Shown in pieces: positions 58,837 to 64,000 of a DNA stretch of 64,000 bases. Positions within the stretch are counted from its first letter, which is position 1, and every line of letters begins with the position of its first letter. Below the pieces are notes generated by a model. That model saw only the letters and a list, made by a program, of their open reading frames with translations. It had not been told where the DNA came from and did not search any database. Made by a program: the position numbers and the translations under genes. Source of the DNA: Owenia fusiformis (Eukaryota; Annelida; Polychaeta; Sabellida; Oweniidae); the NCBI GenBank assembly GCA_903813345.2, contig CAIIXF020000010.1, forward strand, positions 10,782,349 through 10,846,348, in the 5' to 3' direction.

Positions 58837-61800
58837 ATGAGCTTCGTGCCAAGAATCCCTGGGACTAATGGACAGCCAAGATCGTCGTTTCTGATAGATG
58901 ACATTTTATTAAGCAAGCCTAAATCTGTCATACGTGAGGTGCCAGTTTCCGTTGGTGTACCCAGGTTGTCACTTACTGATTATGGCTACGCGTATGTCCC
59001 GAATCCAGCGTTTCTACAACATCCTTCCATCTTTGCGCCCCATTTGGCGTCTAAAACTGCAGAGCATTCCTTTCTGCTACCAGCATCGGGTGAGTTTAAA
59101 TAACACTTTTTATATAAAATATATTTCAAAAAGTTTTGGGTTATATTTTTTATTATTAACGCTTTAAACACTTACGTCGTGTGATTTAAAATTTCAAGTG
59201 TTGACCTAGAATTTCAAGTTTCGTAATATTATGCGACTACTATGGAAGAATTTGTTGTATTTTATGGATGTTTTGAATTATTTTGAGCACTTTCTTGAAG
59301 AAATCATAAAACTTGTCAAATAGATGTATTCTAAAATTTACCCACTTTTAAGGAAAAATACAAACTTAATTTATATTAAACTAACAAATGCTGAAATGAT
59401 GATTTTAGTTTCTGAAATTTCATTTTATTTCGTGAAAATTCAAGATGTCGGACAACTTCTAAGTTTCTACTTGAAACGGAAAGTATATTTACTTATACTT
59501 TGTATCAGGTGTTTATGTATCTTACCAGATTTTGACATAAATCTGGATGGCAATTTTACTTAAGTCGTAGCTACTTGTTTAGAATGGTACAGGAATCTAG
59601 TGATGAAATTCGATCAAAACATGAAAACTGGAAAGAATTAAACGGAGTTTTTGATTGCAATCGTGGGGTCCAGACCGACTGATTGCAATTTGCTTGTGTT
59701 CATCACGCATTGGCAAACTCCAGATTTTCTTTACAAACAGGGAAGGTAATCATAATCGCTTGAAAGTATCCACAATCAATTAAAGCCATTAATACACCCA
59801 AGACACGAAAACATGCATTGTTACGTGAGAATAGTTCTACTTAGAAAATATTTTGTCGAGATAGACTTGACCAAAAATTATCATCAATTAATCAATCATT
59901 CATTTTACAGATGATTTCATAATAAATTAAAACCAATGCTCTTTTTGAAAATGAATCGTTGCCGACAAGTCATGGTTTCATTTTATTTAACTGTAGACTG
60001 ACTCAACTGACGCAACGTAAAATGTAAATAAAAATACCTTACATGATGTGGTCTGGTTTACCTGGAATAAATACACTAAAAACCTGGAATAGATAAATAA
60101 TAAACAAACATTTTGTTCAACATGAATTAACACTTTTTTCTAACGATAGCAATCACTCAGCGATATATATTAATAGAAACAAAAATTTGAAAATTTAATC
60201 AAAACTAACATGTTTAAACAATTTTTAATGTACAAACACATATATGCAATATCCGAATAGAATCTATGAGTTTTTCTGCCAGATATATGGCTAGATTATT
60301 GATTTGGCTCATTTGACAGACATATGGAATCATTAATTTCAATAACTTGTATCCTTAGAAGACGGGCCCCTGATTGTCGTCCTAATTGTAAAATTGATAC
60401 CCCATCGGGGTTTAATTGATTAAGTAGGATATCTTTATCTTTGCTTTCTCTTATGATAATCTTGACAGACGTGAAGTGCTCTTGAAGTCATAATAATGAC
60501 GAAAATATTTTCAAGATTTAACGCCAAAATGATTTCTCCAATACTAAATCAATCAAAAAGTTTTGGCTGTGTTGATTTTCGCTCCAAGGTTTTTAAAATA
60601 TTTATATTTTAGTTGGCTTATCCAATACTGATGTGTTTGTTAACAAGCAACTTACATTTAAAATACGATCTGACACCAGAATTGAAGTATATAATGGTCA
60701 GAATTTCATTTTCAGGCGGTGTCTTAGTCCAAGGGTCTTACCTTTCTTCACTGGTCGTTGTAAAAGTTGTAAAATTTCGATTGAACAAATGCCTTTTTTT
60801 GAGCGTCCTTAGAATAATGAATGAAAAACTCAGAAACTAATGGAAGAATGGAATTTATAAGGCTACCAACAACGTTTATATATCAAACTAAAAACAGATA
60901 TGGCTATCTAATAAAATTTGATTTTTAAAATTTTATTTTCTAAATGAGAGCAAAATTAAAAAAAAGTAGACACATACTGTTAAATAAGCTACAAATCAAA
61001 ATAATGTAAAAGTGAAAGTAATTTAATCAGACAATAATTATATCAAGCCATAGGGTATATGATCCTTAATTACCAATATTTCTGTTATTCAAATGCATAA
61101 CCATGATAGAGTAACAAAAGACGTCATTTTGATTACCATTGGGAACGGCAATTACCGTCAATTTCACACATATTGCGTGTAACAGGAGTTTTGTCACACG
61201 TTCTTGTCAAATTATCTCATATTGCAGTTGTTTCTGTCACACTTCTCGACCTGTTATACCAGTTTTACATTGTTAGCATTTAGAATGAGCATCTGATCAT
61301 GATCGAATGACTGTCATGCTATGTTGATAACTCTATATAAATTGGTTAAGAATCAAGCCTGTCAAAATGGTAGGCAAACTTTTCGCTAATTCACAGTTAT
61401 ACCTGCATTAAAATCCAAACACAACATGTGACGTAGGTTTGATTGAATATTTTGCATGTTAGTTTGAATATCGACCATAAACTTAATATTTTCACAGCCG
61501 AATCATATCATTATTAATAAATAAAACGGAATAAATTCATTATTCGACTGACACGATATTGATTTGAAATATAATGCAATGTTTTTAAAAAAATGTAAAC
61601 CTCATTTTCTTTAGTTACAATATTCTATACGGTTTATATTGGATAAAACCCCGATTCTGGTTTAACCATAACGATGAATCGACATCCAAGTGGTACAAAA
61701 TTTGAGGTTTGATTGCAACTATACCGTCTGCAACCCGACTTAGACCTGATTGCAATCCATGGCGTAACTGGAGTAGAGATTTATTTGATCTTTTCGCCCA

Positions 61801-63075
61801 ATGACAATATCAATACACCTCTAACTGTGAATGACTTAGAGAATCTAATCGCTCTTAAGAAGTGATTGGTTTGCTAATTACCTACAATTGTCACATACTT
61901 ATGCCAGTACACTCCCGCCTCTATGAGGTATTTGTTCGACAGTGGCCTGCAGTGCTTGATATAAACCTAAGCTCATGCCTTTTAGAATTGATATCATCAA
62001 TTATGTGATAAGTTTTATTTGAGTCAGTTCGCAATTTGTGTATCGATACATATTCCAGATATTCTTTCTCTGTTGATAAGATAATATATTTTGAATACTA
62101 TTGATAATAAACATATCTTTCGAAGCTTTTATCCATGTATCGGGGCTTATATATCTTTTTTTAATTTTCTGTTACAGGTTTTCCCCTTCACCCGGTGTTT
62201 CCACACGACAGCCCGGGGAAACATTGTAGAAGGCGCAAAGCGAGGACCGTGTTCAGCGACCAGCAGCTTAACGGACTGGAGAAAAGATTCGAGTCTCAAC
62301 GATACTTGTCCACTCCAGAGAGAGTTGACCTCGCTAACCAACTGAGCCTATCAGAGACACAGGTAGGTCGACCGGTCCGATGAAAAGAAATTATGATCCT
62401 AAGGGATGAAGGTACCCCTTTGGGGAGGGGGAGGGGGTCAAAAGGGCTTGTAGCTAGTACAGGCATAGGTACAGAATAATTTTTAAATAAATTAAACTAA
62501 TATCATCTGAAGTGCGATACTGAAGAGGAACTCTATCAAATAAGCCTCTAAGTGTTTTAAAAACAATGGGAATGGTAGTCTACTTGCATCCTTGATCCAA
62601 GGGTATTCCAGTTCATTCCATGAGCTTGGACAGTGAATGCTCAATCTTAAGGATGGCCTATTTGGATATGACATCAACTTTTACATTATAGGTAAAGACA
62701 TGGTTCCAAAACAGACGTATGAAGCACAAGAAGTTAAACAGGAAAGGGGCGGGTGGTGATAGACCAGAAGCCGGGATAGATGACAATGACGATGATGACT
62801 CTAATGACGCTGCAGAGATGGAAGAAAGACTATCTGAAGGAGAGAGTGGGGAAAATACCCCTAGAGACTATTCAATGACAGGAAGCCTATGTGGATACCC
62901 ACATACTCAAACACAAACAGCCACTATAACTGCGCATAGATCTGGCTACCATAGCAACCAGAGTTTCCATAGTAATTCAACTGTTGCCATAGACAATGAA
63001 GAAATTAATGTTGTCGACACTGATGATTCGCCAATCGTTGGAGTATCGTTGAGGGTTCCGAAAACCATTTCGTGA
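58837..63075 (+). CDS. bsx: Brain-specific homeobox protein (Bsx/Bsh orthologue), 3 exons
   Basis: Exons 58837-59089, 62178-62362, 62692-63075 (TGA); total 822 nt, 273 aa. The N-terminus has an eh1-like Groucho-binding motif followed by the Bsx-specific text [13 protein letters not shown] and [10 protein letters not shown]. The homeodomain is residues 103-162, led by [13 protein letters not shown], with [12 protein letters not shown] and, in helix 3, [13 protein letters not shown] (Trp150, Phe151, Asn153, Arg155). MKHKK and GKHCRRRK distinguish Bsx from Barx and BarH. The C-terminus is acidic ([16 protein letters not shown]). It is a nuclear DNA-binding regulator; relatives act in brain and neuroendocrine cell identity. 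The homeodomain is split by an intron after Gln44 of the domain (SETQ|VKTW), as in many NK-like genes. In-frame codons lie upstream of this ATG but no earlier ATG. Confidence 0.95.
59090..62177 (+). other. bsx intron 1 (3.1 kb)
   Basis: AT-rich with abundant TAAT cores, a short GATACCCCATCGGGGTTTAA hairpin at about 60399-60418 and no repeat or exon that I can identify. Lack of obvious transposons contrasts with the introns of the SLC27 genes. Confidence 0.4.
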
Positions 63076-64000
63076 AACAGACTTTTGAACACTGCAATCA
63101 GAGACATAAAACAGGCCAAGAACATGTATAGTTTGTGCATTTTTCGCTTTTGCTTGAATTATTCATCTTCCTGGTCTATGCATATGATAGACATAATATT
63201 AAAGTATATTTGTATTAAAAGCTCTTTAATTTTCTTAATTTGCCAAAATCCAATGATATGGCAGCTCTTTGAAAGTTTTAAAACTATATTAAAGCGAAAA
63301 ATACATCTGATTAGTAAAAGCAGAAGTCAATCGGGTGTTTAGCAATACAAATAGAGAAAATATTTGGACATACTACTCAGGGTGTGAAATAGAATACATT
63401 TGTAAAATTATTTGATTATAGGTCATAGTTCATTATAGTTGCTCATAAACATGGAATGTTGGTCACTTAGATGAAAGTGTATATGTTTTATCAATTGTCA
63501 AATATCCCATGATTATGAGCGACTGTTTACTCGGATTTCCTTAACTTTTGAATGTTATAAATATTTTTTGTGATTTTGTGTTCGTTCGTCAAAAGTGTGC
63601 AATTTAATGGCTACTGGTAATAAGGTGCATTTTTACAGATAGTTCCCGCGGAACAGGGTGTTCCAAATGCTTGGGGAATTTAATCATTATAAGCGAGTGT
63701 AATTTCTTTGGGATGTCCAGGTATAATCATTGTAAATAGATTAGCTGAAGGACCAAGAGAAGAAGTGCACATGGTTTTCATAAACGGATTTCCCAATGCA
63801 TTTACAACTTGTAATGTGTTTTCTTTGTAATTGCAATATAACAACTCTTGAACATTATATTATATAAGTCAAATAAATTTCGAACACAAGCGAACTTTTA
63901 TTATTGTTCAGTTGCTGTCTACCAATGCATGTGAAATTACATGTTTTAAAAATAACAATTGCCTTGAAAACCAACTGAATTGGCGGGTTTGTCGCAAATA
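63076..64000 (+). other. bsx 3' UTR and downstream DNA
   Basis: No coding exon recognised. AATAAA at 63872-63877 is a candidate polyadenylation signal about 800 nt after the stop. Confidence 0.45.

Noticed and set aside
62178-63075. Assignment of the homeobox gene to Barx or BarH
   Set aside because: [13 protein letters not shown] and the N-terminal ILLSKPK plus DYGY text are Bsx features; Barx and BarH differ at these places.

Overview
The window is animal nuclear DNA: AT-rich, with intron-split genes using GT/AG junctions, long introns and many transposon remnants. The gene set (an ETS factor with a GABP-alpha N-terminal domain, two tandem SLC27 acyl-CoA synthetases, a Bsx homeobox gene), the DIRS element and the repeat style suggest a lophotrochozoan, most likely a bivalve mollusc. 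That assignment is inference; no species marker is visible.

Layout. (1) 1025-7235, + strand: a complete 12-exon GABPA-type ETS transcription factor of 674 aa, with an unusual acidic 18-unit QII repeat near its N-terminus. (2) 7236-16206: gene-poor DNA with small inverted-repeat transposons (some hAT-like) and a ~4.9-kb CACTA-like non-autonomous element. (3) 16207-30784: a DIRS-type tyrosine-recombinase retrotransposon on the - strand, with gag, RT-RNase H and recombinase frames and the classical inverted termini plus internal complementary region. It is split by an 8,753-bp foldback-type element that has two 1,340-bp nearly identical inverted arms and an AGGC target duplication. That element in turn carries a 5'-truncated LINE and several MITEs, one of which holds a promoter-like block. 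(4) 30919-40791 and 44561-53476, + strand: two tandem SLC27/FATP very-long-chain acyl-CoA synthetase paralogues (623 and 634 aa), separated by a 54-bp minisatellite. (5) 53477-58836: intergenic, with two short MITEs and one G-rich repeat. (6) 58837-63075, + strand: a complete 3-exon brain-specific homeobox (bsx) gene of 273 aa.

The host genes are functionally unrelated (nuclear transcription factor, fatty-acid activation, neural homeobox). Only the two SLC27 genes form a family pair. All four gene models were assembled by hand from splice sites; phases are consistent and each total is divisible by three.

The most noteworthy structures are the nested DIRS / foldback / LINE / MITE stack, the 9-bp-TSD MITE carrying GC-box, CCAAT, CRE and TATA motifs, the in-frame 21-bp minisatellite that begins exactly at a splice donor inside the AMP-binding motif of the second SLC27 gene, and the repeat-expanded N-terminus of the GABPA orthologue.
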